From Piscinibacter gummiphilus (GTDB taxonomy: Bacteria > Pseudomonadota > Gammaproteobacteria > Burkholderiales > Burkholderiaceae_C): DNA of 64,000 nt. Positions 24,162-33,030 of the stretch are shown piece after piece. The notes below the pieces were generated by a model. That model made no database searches, was not told the origin of the DNA, and saw only the letters and a program-made list of their open reading frames with translations. How positions within the stretch are numbered: the first letter of the stretch is position 1; the number at the start of each line of letters is the position of its first letter. The stretch spans positions 6,262,001 to 6,326,000 of the forward strand of contig NZ_CP015118.1 in NCBI RefSeq assembly GCF_002116905.1, written 5' to 3'. Both the position numbers and the translations under genes were made by a program.

Positions 24162-25253
24162 TCAGCTGAGCGCCGGATAGTCCGTGTACCCCTCCGCCCC
24201 GCCGCCGTACAGCGACTTCGGGTTCAGGTCCGCCAGCGGCTTGTCGTCCTTCAGGCGCCGCACCAGGTCCGGGTTGCCGATGAACGGCCGCCCGAAGGCC
24301 ACGATGTCGGCGGCGCCCGACGACACCACGTCCATCGCCATCTGGCGGTTGTAGCCGTTGTTGACCATCCAGGCGCCCGCCTCGTGGCCCGCCTTGTAGC
24401 GCGTGCGCAGCTGCTCGTAGTCGAACGGGGCCACGTCGCGCGCGCCGCCGGTCTGGCCTTCGATCACGTGCAGGAACGCGATCTTCAGCGGGGCGATGCG
24501 CTCCACGGCGCGGTTGAACAGCGCCTGCGCGTCGCTGTCCTGGCCGGCGTCGTTGACCGGCGTGACCGGGCTCAGCCGCAGGCCGGTGCGGCCGGCGCCG
24601 ATCTCGGCCACCACGGCCTCCATCACGTCCACCAGCAGCCGCGTGCGGTTCTCGATCGAGCCGCCGTACGCATCGGTGCGGTCGTTGACGCTGTCGCGCA
24701 GGAACTGGTCGATCAGGTAGCCGTTGGCGCCGTGCACCTCCACGCCGTCGAAGCCGGCGTCGATGGCCGAGCGGGCCGCGTGGCGGTAGGCGGCGACGAT
24801 GCCCGGAATCTCGTCCGTGCGCAGCGCGCGCGGTGTCGACGTGTCGACGAAACCATCCTTCGTGAAGGTCTTCCCCCGGGCCGCACGGTCGGTCGACGAG
24901 ACCGGCGCGATGCCGCCCGGCTGCAGCGACACGTGCGAGATGCGGCCCACGTGCCACAGCTGGATCACGATGCGGCCGCCTTCGGCGTGCACCGCGTCGG
25001 TCACCTTCTTCCAGCCGGCGATCTGTTCGGGCGAGAAGATCCCCGGGGTGTCGAGGTAGCCCTGGCCCTCGGCCATGATCTGCGACGCTTCCGTGATGAT
25101 CAGGCCGGCGCTCGCGCGCTGGCGGTAGTACTCGACGGTGAGGTCGGTGGGCACCTGGCCGGCGCCGGCGCGGTTGCGCGTCAGCGGAGCCATCGCGATG
25201 CGGTTGGCGACGGGGATGTCGCCGATGCGGGCGGGGTCGAACAAGGAGGTCAT
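24162..25253 (-). CDS. Old yellow enzyme-type alkene reductase (NemA-like)
   Basis: This 363-residue FMN-dependent TIM-barrel enzyme has NRIAMAPLTRNRA, TEASQI, IQLWHVGRISH and FDGVEVHGANGYLIDQFL with the His/Asn substrate pair. YGGSIENRTR and the late FGRPFIGNPDLVRRL bind FMN phosphate. These enzymes reduce activated C=C bonds or nitro groups with NAD(P)H. The next gene upstream is an MDR reductase on the same strand 95 bases away, so the two may form a detoxification pair. The stop is 31 bases from the IS target repeat, so the insertion spared the gene. Confidence 0.94.
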   Translation of the reverse strand: MTSLFDPARIGDIPVANRIAMAPLTRNRAGAGQVPTDLTVEYYRQRASAGLIITEASQIMAEGQGYLDTPGIFSPEQIAGWKKVTDAVHAEGGRIVIQLWHVGRISHVSLQPGGIAPVSSTDRAARGKTFTKDGFVDTSTPRALRTDEIPGIVAAYRHAARSAIDAGFDGVEVHGANGYLIDQFLRDSVNDRTDAYGGSIENRTRLLVDVMEAVVAEIGAGRTGLRLSPVTPVNDAGQDSDAQALFNRAVERIAPLKIAFLHVIEGQTGGARDVAPFDYEQLRTRYKAGHEAGAWMVNNGYNRQMAMDVVSSGAADIVAFGRPFIGNPDLVRRLKDDKPLADLNPKSLYGGGAEGYTDYPALS

Positions 25254-25348
25254 GGGCGGGTTCCAGGTGGCAGGAGTCGCACGATCGTACGAAAGGTCGG
25301 AATGGCCGTCTGTCGCGAAGGCAATACGGCCGCCGTGATAGGGGAGGG

Positions 25349-26353
25349 TCAGAAGCCTTCGAGCACCACCTTGCCCTTCGCACGGCCGGACTCGATCAGT
25401 GCGTGGGCCCGGCGCAGGTTCGCCGCGTTGATGGCACCGAACCGTTCACCCAGCGTCGTGCGCAGCCGGCCCTCGTCCACGAGCGCAGCCACACGTTCCA
25501 GCAGGTCGTGCTGGGCCTGCATGTCGGGTGTCTGGAACATCGGGCGGGCGAACATCATCTCCCAGTGCAGCGACAGCGCCTTGCGCTTGAGCGCCATCAC
25601 GTCGAGCCGGGCCTTCGGGTCGTCGATCAGGCCCAGGCGGCCCTGCGGCGCGAGCGCCTCGACGATCTGCGCGTAGTGCTGGTCGGTCTGCGTGAGGCTC
25701 GCGACGAACTCGACCTGCCCCAGGCCGGCGGCGCGCAAGCCCTCGGTCAGCGGCTTCGTGTGGTCGATGACGTGGTGGGCGCCCAGCTCCCGCACCCAGG
25801 CCTGCGTCTCGGGCCGCGAGGCGGTGCCCACGATCGTCAGCGCCGTCAGCTGGCGGGCCAGCTGCACGAGGATCGAACCGACCCCGCCGGCCGCGCCGAT
25901 GACGAGCAGCGTGCCGGTGGTCCGCGGCGTGATGCCGAGCCGGTCGAACAGCAGCTCCCACGCGGTGATGGCGGTCAGCGGGAGCGCCGCGGCCTCGGCG
26001 AAGCCGAGCGAGGCGGGCATCCGGCCCACGATGCGCTCGTCCACCGCCTGCAGCTCGGCATTGCTGCCCGGGCGGGTGATGTCGCCCGCGTACATCACGC
26101 GGTCGCCCGGCTTGAACAGCGTGACCTGCGCGCCCACGGCCTCCACCACACCGGCGGCGTCGAAGCCCAGCACCTTCGGCTGGCCGTCGGCCGCGGCGTT
26201 GGCGCGCACCTTGGTGTCCACCGGGTTGACCGACACGGCGTGCACCCGCACCAGCAGGTCACGCGGACCCGGTGCCGGGACGGGCAGGGTGGTGTCGACC
26301 AGCGATTCGGGGTGGTCGATCGGAAGGGGCTGGTAGCGGGCGATGGCTTTCAT
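25349..26353 (-). CDS. Zinc-independent MDR oxidoreductase (quinone reductase/alcohol dehydrogenase-like)
   Basis: The protein has 334 residues. The GroES-like half contains VRVHAVSVNPVDTKVR and VLGFDAAGVVEAVG. The Rossmann half contains VIGAAGGVGSILVQLARQL for NADP(H). The classical zinc-ligand Cys are missing, which places it with quinone-oxidoreductase-type MDR enzymes. The ATG at 26353 follows AGGAGC. It is divergent from a LysR regulator (start 26449), a common arrangement in which the regulator controls the reductase. The substrate is unknown. Confidence 0.88.
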   Translation of the reverse strand: MKAIARYQPLPIDHPESLVDTTLPVPAPGPRDLLVRVHAVSVNPVDTKVRANAAADGQPKVLGFDAAGVVEAVGAQVTLFKPGDRVMYAGDITRPGSNAELQAVDERIVGRMPASLGFAEAAALPLTAITAWELLFDRLGITPRTTGTLLVIGAAGGVGSILVQLARQLTALTIVGTASRPETQAWVRELGAHHVIDHTKPLTEGLRAAGLGQVEFVASLTQTDQHYAQIVEALAPQGRLGLIDDPKARLDVMALKRKALSLHWEMMFARPMFQTPDMQAQHDLLERVAALVDEGRLRTTLGERFGAINAANLRRAHALIESGRAKGKVVLEGF

Positions 26354-26448
26354 GGGAAGCTCCTGATGGGATGGAACGAACTCTACGGACATCGCTTTCG
26401 CTTGATAATCCGGCTCGAACCGACAACACTTTCAAATCCTGTTTGCAG

Positions 26449-27375
26449 ATGAACTGGCCCGCCGACCTGCAGCTCTCCCAGCTCCAGCTGTTCATCCGCC
26501 TGGCCGACGCCGGCTCGCTGAGCGCCGCCGCGCGGCAGCTCGACATGACCCCGGCCGCGGCCAGCGCCTCGCTCAAGCGCCTGGAGACCTCGCTGGCCGT
26601 GCGCCTCGTCGAGCGGTCCACGCGGTCGATGCGGCTCACGCCGGAAGGGGAGCTGCTGCGCGACCACGCCCAGCGCGCGCTCGGCGTGCTGGACGACGCC
26701 CGTTCGCTGCTCGGTGCCCAGCGCGAGGCGCTGGCCGGCGAAGTGCACCTGGCCACGCCACTCGACCTGGGCCGCACGGTGCTCAGCCCGATGCTCGAGC
26801 CGCTGCTGGCCCGCCACCCCCGACTGCGCGTCGTGATGCACCTGTCCGACTCGATGCACGACCTGACCCGGGAACGCGTCGACCTCGCCGTGCGCTACGG
26901 CGTGCTGCAGGACTCCTCGCTGGTCGCCCGGCCCCTGGCCACCACCCGGCGGATGGCGGTCGCCTCCCCCGCGTACCTGGAGCGCCACGGCACGCCGCGG
27001 CACCCCCACGACCTCGACGCCCACAACTGCCTCGCGCTGAACCTGCGCAGCCGCCCGGAGGTCCGCTGGACGTTCCACCGCACCGGCGAGTCACTCACCG
27101 TGCGCGTGCACGGCAACCGCGTGGCCGATGACGGCGGCCTCGTGCGCGAATGGGCCGTGGCCGGCCTCGGCATCGCGTTCAAGGCCCGCCTCGACGTGAC
27201 GGCGGACCTGGCCGCGGGCCGGCTCGTGGAGGTGATGCCCGACTGGTCCGGCGACACCTTCCCGCTGCAGGCCATCCTGCCCACCCACCGCCACCTGCCG
27301 CTGCGCGTGCGCGGCGTGCTCGACGAGCTGGTCGAGCGGTTCGCCCACCTCGACGGTGCGGACCAACGACAATAG
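26449..27375 (+). CDS. LysR-family transcriptional regulator
   Basis: The protein has 308 residues. An N-terminal winged helix-turn-helix (LQLFIRLADAGSLSAAARQLDMTPAAASASLKRLETSLAVRLVERSTRS, about 13-61) is followed by a LysR substrate domain. The product belongs to the CrgA/YafC-like group. The 95-base gap to the divergent MDR gene should hold its operator, though no clear T-N11-A site stands out. The start at 26449 has no strong ribosome site; in-frame upstream sequence overlaps the divergent gene and is rejected. Confidence 0.92.
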   Translation: MNWPADLQLSQLQLFIRLADAGSLSAAARQLDMTPAAASASLKRLETSLAVRLVERSTRSMRLTPEGELLRDHAQRALGVLDDARSLLGAQREALAGEVHLATPLDLGRTVLSPMLEPLLARHPRLRVVMHLSDSMHDLTRERVDLAVRYGVLQDSSLVARPLATTRRMAVASPAYLERHGTPRHPHDLDAHNCLALNLRSRPEVRWTFHRTGESLTVRVHGNRVADDGGLVREWAVAGLGIAFKARLDVTADLAAGRLVEVMPDWSGDTFPLQAILPTHRHLPLRVRGVLDELVERFAHLDGADQRQ

Positions 27376-27408
27376 CGGCTTGCCGCGCCACCCCACCGAG
27401 ATCCGCCC

Positions 27409-28251
27409 ATGCTCGCCTACCGCCACGCCTTCCATGCGGGCAACCACGCCGACGTCCTCAAGCACATCGTGCTGACCCGCGTGCTCCGCTACATGAACCA
27501 GAAGGACAAGCCCTACCGGCTGGTCGACACCCACGCCGGCGCCGGCGGCTATTCGCTCGAAGGCCAGTACGCCCAGAAGAAGGGCGAGTACCTCGAAGGC
27601 ATCGCCCGCCTGTGGGACCGCGACGACCTGCCCGAACTCGCCGCCGACTACGTGCAGCTCGTCAAGCAGTTCAACGCCGGCGGCCGCCTCGAGCAGTACC
27701 CCGGCTCGCCCGCGTTCGCGCAGATGCTGCTGCGCCACGGCGACCAGCTGCGCCTCTTCGAGCGCCACCCCACCGACCACCGCATCCTGTCGTCCTTCCT
27801 CGGCGAGACCAAGGGCGTCGAGATCCGCGACAGCGACGGCTTCGAGGGCCTGAAGGGCCAGGTGCCCCCATCGACGCGCCGCGCCGCCGTGCTGATGGAC
27901 CCGTCCTACGAAGGCCATGCCGACTACGGCCGCGTGATCTCGTCGCTGCGCGAGGCCATCGACCGCTTCGCCGAAGGCGTCTACATGGTCTGGTACCCGC
28001 AGGTCACCAAGCTCGAGGCCGCCCAGCTGCCGCGCCGCCTGGAGACCATCGCCCCGAAGGGCTGGCTGCACGTGCGGATGACGGTGCAGCAGCCCGACGC
28101 GCAGGGCTTCGGCCTCGCCGGCAGCGGCATGTTCATCATGAACCCGCCGTACACGCTGCACGACGAACTGGTCGAACTGATGCCGTACCTCGTCGACGTG
28201 CTGGGCCAGTACGACGACGCGTCCTACCTGATCGAGCAGAAGGCCAGTTGA
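27409..28251 (+). CDS. rlmJ: 23S rRNA (adenine-N6)-methyltransferase RlmJ
   Basis: The protein has 280 residues. The start MLAYRHAFHAGNHADVLKH is the RlmJ signature. DTHAGAGGYSL forms the S-adenosylmethionine motif I, and MDPSYE is motif IV (E. coli has DPPYE). IMNPPYTLHDEL lies near the end. RlmJ methylates A2030 of 23S rRNA in E. coli. The gene lies 33 bases after the LysR gene and two bases before the CoA-transferase gene. The Ser in motif IV is a variation worth noting but is compatible with the (D/N)PP(Y/F) class. Confidence 0.94.
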   Translation: MLAYRHAFHAGNHADVLKHIVLTRVLRYMNQKDKPYRLVDTHAGAGGYSLEGQYAQKKGEYLEGIARLWDRDDLPELAADYVQLVKQFNAGGRLEQYPGSPAFAQMLLRHGDQLRLFERHPTDHRILSSFLGETKGVEIRDSDGFEGLKGQVPPSTRRAAVLMDPSYEGHADYGRVISSLREAIDRFAEGVYMVWYPQVTKLEAAQLPRRLETIAPKGWLHVRMTVQQPDAQGFGLAGSGMFIMNPPYTLHDELVELMPYLVDVLGQYDDASYLIEQKAS

Positions 28252-28253
28252 GC

Positions 28254-29435
28254 ATGGGCCCGCTCGCCGGCCTCAAGGTGCTCGAGATGGGCCAGCTGAT
28301 CGCGGGCCCGTTCGCCGCGAAGACCCTCGCCGACTTCGGCGCCGAGGTCATCAAGATCGAACCGCCCGGCGCCGGTGACCCGCTGCGCCAGTGGCGCCTG
28401 CTGCACGAGGGCACCAGCGTGTGGTGGCAGGTGCAGTCGCGCAACAAGAAGAGCGTGGCGCTCGACCTGAAATCGCCCGAAGCCCGCGACCTCGTGCGCC
28501 GCCTGATCGACGAATGCGACGTGGTGGTCGAGAACTTCAAGCCCGGCGTGATGGAGGCCTGGGGCTTCGACCACGCCACGCTGTCTCGCTCGAACCCCGG
28601 CCTGATCATGCTGCGCATCAGCGGCTACGGCCAGACCGGCCCGTACAAGGACCGCCCCGGCTTCGGCGTGGTGGCCGAGGCGATGGGCGGGCTGCGCCAC
28701 CTCACCGGCGAACCCGGCCGCGTGCCGGTGCGCGTGGGGGTCAGCATCGGCGACACGCTCGCGTCGCTGCACGGCGTGATCGGCATCCTGATGGCACTGC
28801 ACCACCGCCACGCCACGGGGCAGGGCCAGGTGATCGACGTCGCGCTGTACGAGGCCGTCTTCAACTGCATGGAAAGCCTGCTGCCCGAGTACAGCGCCTT
28901 CGGCGCGGTGCGCGAGGCCGCCGGCTCGGCGCTGCCCGGCATCGCGCCCAGCAACGCGTACCCGTGCGCCGACGGGTGGGTGCTCGTGGCCGGCAACGGC
29001 GACAGCATCTTCACGCGGCTGATGGCCGCCATCGGCCGGCGCGACCTGGGCGACGACCCGGCCCTCGTCGGCAATCCGGCGCGCGTGGCCCGCGTGGCCG
29101 AGATCGACGCGGCCATCGGCGCGTGGACCGCGCCGCGCACGGTGGCCGAGGTGCTGGACTCGCTGAACGCCGCGCAGGTGCCCGCGGGCCGCCTCTACAC
29201 CGCGAAGGACATCGCCGAGGACCCGCACTACCGCGCTCGCGGCATGATCGAACGCGTGGTCTCGGCCGACGGCCTCGCCGTCGAGGTGCCGGGCATCGTG
29301 CCGAAGCTCAGCGCCACGCCGGGCGGCATCACGCGCCGCGCGCCCACGCTCGGCGAGGACACCGAGGCGGTGCTGCGCGAGGTGGGTGTCACGGCCGACC
29401 AGCTGCAGGCGCTGCGCGCGCGCGGTGTGCTGTGA
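28254..29435 (+). CDS. CaiB/BaiF-family CoA-transferase
   Basis: This 393-residue family III CoA-transferase carries LKVLEMGQLIAGPFAAKTLADFGAEVIKIEPPGAGDP. The catalytic-Asp region is KPGVMEAWGF...LIMLRISGYGQTGPYKDRPGFG, with GVSIGDTLASLHGVIGILMALHHR further on. It moves CoA between carboxylic acids. The ATG is two bases after the rlmJ stop, so it is translated from the same message; a TTG six bases earlier is possible. The acid substrate is not evident. Confidence 0.92.
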   Translation: MGPLAGLKVLEMGQLIAGPFAAKTLADFGAEVIKIEPPGAGDPLRQWRLLHEGTSVWWQVQSRNKKSVALDLKSPEARDLVRRLIDECDVVVENFKPGVMEAWGFDHATLSRSNPGLIMLRISGYGQTGPYKDRPGFGVVAEAMGGLRHLTGEPGRVPVRVGVSIGDTLASLHGVIGILMALHHRHATGQGQVIDVALYEAVFNCMESLLPEYSAFGAVREAAGSALPGIAPSNAYPCADGWVLVAGNGDSIFTRLMAAIGRRDLGDDPALVGNPARVARVAEIDAAIGAWTAPRTVAEVLDSLNAAQVPAGRLYTAKDIAEDPHYRARGMIERVVSADGLAVEVPGIVPKLSATPGGITRRAPTLGEDTEAVLREVGVTADQLQALRARGVL

Positions 29436-29522
29436 AGAACGTTCTCCCAGGCACTACGCGCATCCCGGAAAGTCCTTAAAGAACGGGCCACACAGTTTGT
29501 GAATCGAGGTTCATGATTCGTT

Positions 29523-29547
29523 CCAGCACGCGCATTCAACGTGCTGG
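29523..29547. other. Stem-loop in the leader of the secreted hydrolase-like gene
   Basis: CCAGCACG, nine bases, CGTGCTGG. It lies 43 bases before the TTG start at 29590 in a 154-base gap. It may be a leader hairpin or a weak terminator for the CoA-transferase gene; no T run follows. Confidence 0.4.
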
Positions 29548-29589
29548 CCGGGCAAAGACCCGGTCTTCAACCCAGAACGGAGACAGACC

Positions 29590-30486
29590 TTGAAAACGAA
29601 AACCCTGATCCGGGCGGCCCTCGCCTGTGCCTTCGCCATGGCGTCGTCGTACGCCGCCGCGCAAAGCAGCTTCACCGCCACCTACAAGGGCGGCAGCACG
29701 TCGTCCTGCGGCTCCACCTACAGCATCCAGGGCAAGGAGCCCTCGGCCTCCGGCAAGTACCCCGTGTACGTCCACATCGGCGGCACCGGCGAAACCTACA
29801 ACGGCGCGTGGGCCATGGCCGCCGTCGACGCCGCAGTGGCCAAGGGCTTCGTCGCCGCCACCGTGCAGTACGACAACGCGTCGTTCGGCACCTGCTCCAC
29901 CATCGGCCAGCGCGCCAAGTGCATCTTCAACCCGAACAACGTCAACAGCGCCATCGCGAAGCTGTGCTCGCGCGCCAAGGCCGACTGCTCCAAGGGCATC
30001 GTGACCGGCGGCCTGAGCCAGGGTTCGATCATCTCCGTGCTGTCGCGCGACTATGACTCCCGCATCCGCGCGTCGATGGGCCAGGGCACCGGCTCCACCT
30101 ACACCGTCGCCTACAACCTGCAGTCGTGCATGGCCAACGGCAAGCACGCACAGCCGGGCAGCAACCTGCGCATCATCAACGGCGAACGCGACATGTTCGT
30201 GGGCGGCACGGAATCCATCGCCCGCTCGCAGGCCGAACTCGTCACCGGCATCACCTGCAGCGGCCTGAGCCCCACCTCGTGCATCAAGTCCGACGGTTCC
30301 GGCTGGGCCATCGTGAAGGACGCGAACGTGCTCGACCTGTACGCCGACCACTGCTTCATGGGCCTCGGCACCTACGGCGCCCAGTGCACCGGCGTGCTCG
30401 CCGTCGACGCCAACTACCAGTACGGCAGCGGCGCGTGGGCCCTCCCGGCCACGATGACCTGGCTGAAGTCGCGCGTCACGCCGTAA
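29590..30486 (+). CDS. Secreted alpha/beta-hydrolase-like protein
   Basis: The protein has 298 residues. The start is a TTG behind GGAGACAGACC. A signal peptide ends near Ala24 (SSYAAA-QSS). The nucleophile elbow GGLSQGS gives Ser143. Preceding strands (YPVYVHIGGTGETY with an HIGG oxyanion-type turn) and a late DHCFMG support an alpha/beta-hydrolase fold. Eight or so Cys suggest disulfides, fitting export. It could be an esterase or depolymerase. No specific family is recognised. Confidence 0.65.
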   Translation: MKTKTLIRAALACAFAMASSYAAAQSSFTATYKGGSTSSCGSTYSIQGKEPSASGKYPVYVHIGGTGETYNGAWAMAAVDAAVAKGFVAATVQYDNASFGTCSTIGQRAKCIFNPNNVNSAIAKLCSRAKADCSKGIVTGGLSQGSIISVLSRDYDSRIRASMGQGTGSTYTVAYNLQSCMANGKHAQPGSNLRIINGERDMFVGGTESIARSQAELVTGITCSGLSPTSCIKSDGSGWAIVKDANVLDLYADHCFMGLGTYGAQCTGVLAVDANYQYGSGAWALPATMTWLKSRVTP

Positions 30487-30515
30487 GGCCCGGACGGGAC
30501 CCTGCAGTCTTCACC

Positions 30516-31268
30516 ATGAACGGGTCCCTCCACCTGGATGCCCGCCCGTCGCCCTGGCGATGGGTGGGCCTCGCGGCCACCGCCGCCGTGGTGCTGGCCG
30601 CGGGCGTGTGGTCCCTCCCGGACGACGCGCCCGACCGGCCGGCCCCGCCGCCATCGGCCACCGCGAACCGCCTCGCCCAGGCCCAGGCCGAAGCGCGTGG
30701 CGACGCCCCGTTCCCCGACATCGACCTCGCCCTGCTCGACGTCTCGCCGCGCGGCGCGGTGATCGCCGTGGCGTCGCGCCCGGCCACGTACACGGTGGGG
30801 CAGGAGGTGTTCCCCGGCATCCGCCTGGAACACGTCGACACCCACGCGGTCACGCTGCGGTTCGGATCGCAGTCCCGCGAACTCGCGTTGCGTCCGGCCA
30901 CCATCGCCTCGACCGCCCCTGCCGACGACAAGCCCGAAGCCCCCGCCGTCGAACCCCGCCAGCTCACCACCGCCCGGCCGCAGCTGGCCGCGGCCTTCCT
31001 CAACGAGGTGCAGGTGCACCCCGACCCGCGCGGCGGCTTCGTCGTCGACCGCGTGCTGCCCGACAGCCGCTACGACCGCATGGGCCTGAAGGCCGGCGAC
31101 GTCGTCTACTCGATCGACACGCCCGCCATGAGCGCCGTCGACGAAGGCTCGATGGTCGCGCTGATGCAGCAGACCCACCTCGAACTCGACGTGGTGCGCA
31201 AGGGCACGCAGATGCGGCTCACCGGCGCGCTCAACGTGGACGCCGAGGCGCCGCCGGAAGCTCGTTGA
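30516..31268 (+). CDS. GspC-like inner-membrane protein with a C-terminal PDZ domain
   Basis: The protein has 250 residues. One N-terminal membrane anchor (about 15-37) is followed by a periplasmic homology region like GspC (LLDVSPRGAVIAVASRPATYTVGQEVFPGIRLEHVDTHAVTLRFGSQSRELAL). A PDZ-like domain then follows (VVDRVLPDSRYDRMGLKAGDVVYSIDT). GspC links inner and outer membrane parts of type II secretion. No other type II genes are near, so it is an orphan. Its 3' end overlaps the convergent XRE gene by 38 bases. Confidence 0.72.
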   Translation: MNGSLHLDARPSPWRWVGLAATAAVVLAAGVWSLPDDAPDRPAPPPSATANRLAQAQAEARGDAPFPDIDLALLDVSPRGAVIAVASRPATYTVGQEVFPGIRLEHVDTHAVTLRFGSQSRELALRPATIASTAPADDKPEAPAVEPRQLTTARPQLAAAFLNEVQVHPDPRGGFVVDRVLPDSRYDRMGLKAGDVVYSIDTPAMSAVDEGSMVALMQQTHLELDVVRKGTQMRLTGALNVDAEAPPEAR

Positions 31269-32013
31269 GCGTCTCGCCGCCGTCACGCTTCAGGTCCCTG
31301 AACGCGCCGAACAGCCACGAGCGCATGCCTACCACCAGCGTGAACGCGCGGCGCTTGTCCGCGGGCAGCTTCTGGTCGGCCACATGCTGCTGCGCGAAGT
31401 CCTGGCCCACACGGCGCAGGCGCTCCACGAACCCTTCGGCGGCAGCGGGCGACAGCTGGCCGTGCACCAGCATCATCATCTCGCCCGGATCGTCGAAGCC
31501 GGCGCTGAAGAAGTCGCCCGCCACGTGCGTGCGGAAGAAGTTCATCACCGGGCCGTTGGGCCGCCAGCGGAAGGTCTTGGCCACCTTCAGGCGGTAGCGG
31601 CTGAGCGGCCGCAGCTCGATCACGCCCAGGCGGTCCAGCACCTTGAAGTACACGAGGCACTGCGCTTCGCTGAGCGTGTACGTGCCCACGATCTGCTCCA
31701 GCGACCACTGGCTCAGGCAGCAGATGGCGATCAGCAGCAGCACGCGGTCGGCCACCACCGCCTTCTCCTGCTCGAGCGTGAGCTCGCTGCGTTCGGGCCG
31801 TGCGTCCGCCACCTTGCGGGCCAGTTCGGCGAAGTCCATCTTCAGCACCCGCAGCACCTCGTCGATGCGCGAGAGCGGCATGTCGCCCTTCGCGAAGATG
31901 CGCTTGATGCTCGACTCCGACATGCCGAGGTGCCCCGCCAGATCGGCGTAGGTCACCTGGGCGGCCTTCAGCTCGGCCTTCAGGGTTGTCACGAGGTCGA
32001 GGGTGGTGCTCAT
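31231..32013 (-). CDS. XRE-family helix-turn-helix regulator
   Basis: The protein has 260 residues. An N-terminal Cro/C1 helix-turn-helix (YADLAGHLGMSESSIKRIFAKGDMPLSRIDEVLRVL, about 22-58) is followed by an alpha-helical domain with a winged-helix-like SLEQIVGTYTLSEAQCLVYFKVLDRLGVIEL. The ligand or operator is unknown. The ATG at 32013 was preferred to one 15 bases earlier. It overlaps the end of the convergent GspC-like gene. Confidence 0.82.
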   Translation of the reverse strand: MSTTLDLVTTLKAELKAAQVTYADLAGHLGMSESSIKRIFAKGDMPLSRIDEVLRVLKMDFAELARKVADARPERSELTLEQEKAVVADRVLLLIAICCLSQWSLEQIVGTYTLSEAQCLVYFKVLDRLGVIELRPLSRYRLKVAKTFRWRPNGPVMNFFRTHVAGDFFSAGFDDPGEMMMLVHGQLSPAAAEGFVERLRRVGQDFAQQHVADQKLPADKRRAFTLVVGMRSWLFGAFRDLKRDGGETLNELPAAPRRPR

Positions 32014-32146
32014 CGCCAGAACTCCCAAAAAGTATCACCAGACGATACCAGACGCACCTTCGCACGCGTCCCACCTCGGATGGATTGATACCAAGGCGGT
32101 CACCGACGACCATTCAGCCATGTTCACTCCACCCCTGAAGACGACC

Positions 32147-32575
32147 ATGAACGCTCCCGCCGCCCGCCACGACACCCGCGCCTGGAAACTGCAGGTCTGG
32201 GTCTCCTTCGGCCTCGCCGTCGCGCTGTGCGCCACCGGCCTCGCGTACCTGCCGGGCCAGGACCTGGACCGCGCGTTCATGGTCATGGGCTACGTCTTCT
32301 GCCTCTCCACCGCCTTCGGCCTCTCGAAATTCGTTCGCGACAACGAAGGCCGCAGCAACGACACCCCGATGTGGAAGCTGGTGGTGTGGGGCGGCTTCGC
32401 GCTGGCGATGGGCCTGACCGCCTGGGGCCTGTACCGCATGGACATCAACCCGACCTACAAGGCCTTCCTCGGTGTCAGCTGGCTGTTCCTGATCTCGTCC
32501 GTGTTCACGCTGGCCAAGACCCTGCGCGACGCCCACGAAGCCCAGCTGGCCGACCGCGGCCAATCGTTCGAATGA
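32147..32575 (+). CDS. YiaAB family inner-membrane protein
   Basis: The protein has 142 residues with four hydrophobic segments arranged as two YiaAB two-helix units (WVSFGLAVALCATGLAYLPG...AFMVMGYVFCLSTAFGLSKFVRDN and WGGFALAMGLTAWGLYRM...AFLGVSWLFLISSVFTLAKTLRD). Role unknown in the family. The start at 32147 gives an MNAP N-terminus; an ATG at 32120 would add nine residues and neither has a clear ribosome site. Confidence 0.78.
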   Translation: MNAPAARHDTRAWKLQVWVSFGLAVALCATGLAYLPGQDLDRAFMVMGYVFCLSTAFGLSKFVRDNEGRSNDTPMWKLVVWGGFALAMGLTAWGLYRMDINPTYKAFLGVSWLFLISSVFTLAKTLRDAHEAQLADRGQSFE

Positions 32576-32604
32576 CCTCACGACGCCACCCGGAGACCTC
32601 CGCC

Positions 32605-33030
32605 ATGAACCGCTTCAAGCAACTGTCCCTCGGCGCGGCCCTCGCCGCTGCCCTGGTCCTGCACACCCCCGCCCAGGCGCACCGCTCGGGCGCCTCGGAA
32701 GCGAGCGCCGGCATCTCGATGCTGCCCGTCGCGATCTCGGTGATCGGCCCGTCCGCGGTGCTGTCGGCCGGCGCCGTGTTCACCGTCATCGCCGTCGAGG
32801 CCTCGGTCGACGGGGCGGTGTGGGTGCTCGAGAACGTCGCCACCGGCGTGCGCTGCACCGTTCGCCTGGCTGGCCAGGCGGTGGGCGGCCTGTCGGTCGG
32901 CGTGGGCACCGCGGTGACCGCCAGCGCCGTCGGCGCCGGGATGGTGCTCTCGGCCGCCGGCACGGCCATCGCGTTCATCCCGAACGAGGTGGGCAAGGCG
33001 CTGCTCTACAACGAACGGGTGACGCGATGA
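32605..33030 (+). CDS. Hypothetical secreted or membrane protein upstream of the DUF2145 gene
   Basis: The protein has 141 residues. A signal peptide (MNRFKQLSLGAALAAALVLHTPAQA) is followed by hydrophobic, Gly/Ala/Val-rich segments at about 40-70 and 95-125. GGAG lies nine bases before the ATG. Its stop overlaps the next ATG (ATGA), so the two genes are coupled. No family is recognised beyond this conserved pairing. Confidence 0.7.
   Translation: MNRFKQLSLGAALAAALVLHTPAQAHRSGASEASAGISMLPVAISVIGPSAVLSAGAVFTVIAVEASVDGAVWVLENVATGVRCTVRLAGQAVGGLSVGVGTAVTASAVGAGMVLSAAGTAIAFIPNEVGKALLYNERVTR

Noticed and set aside
27880..27920. RlmJ motif IV variant (DPSY) as a sign of lost activity
   Set aside because: The rest of the protein is intact and the class tolerates variation at this position; it is noted in the entry only.
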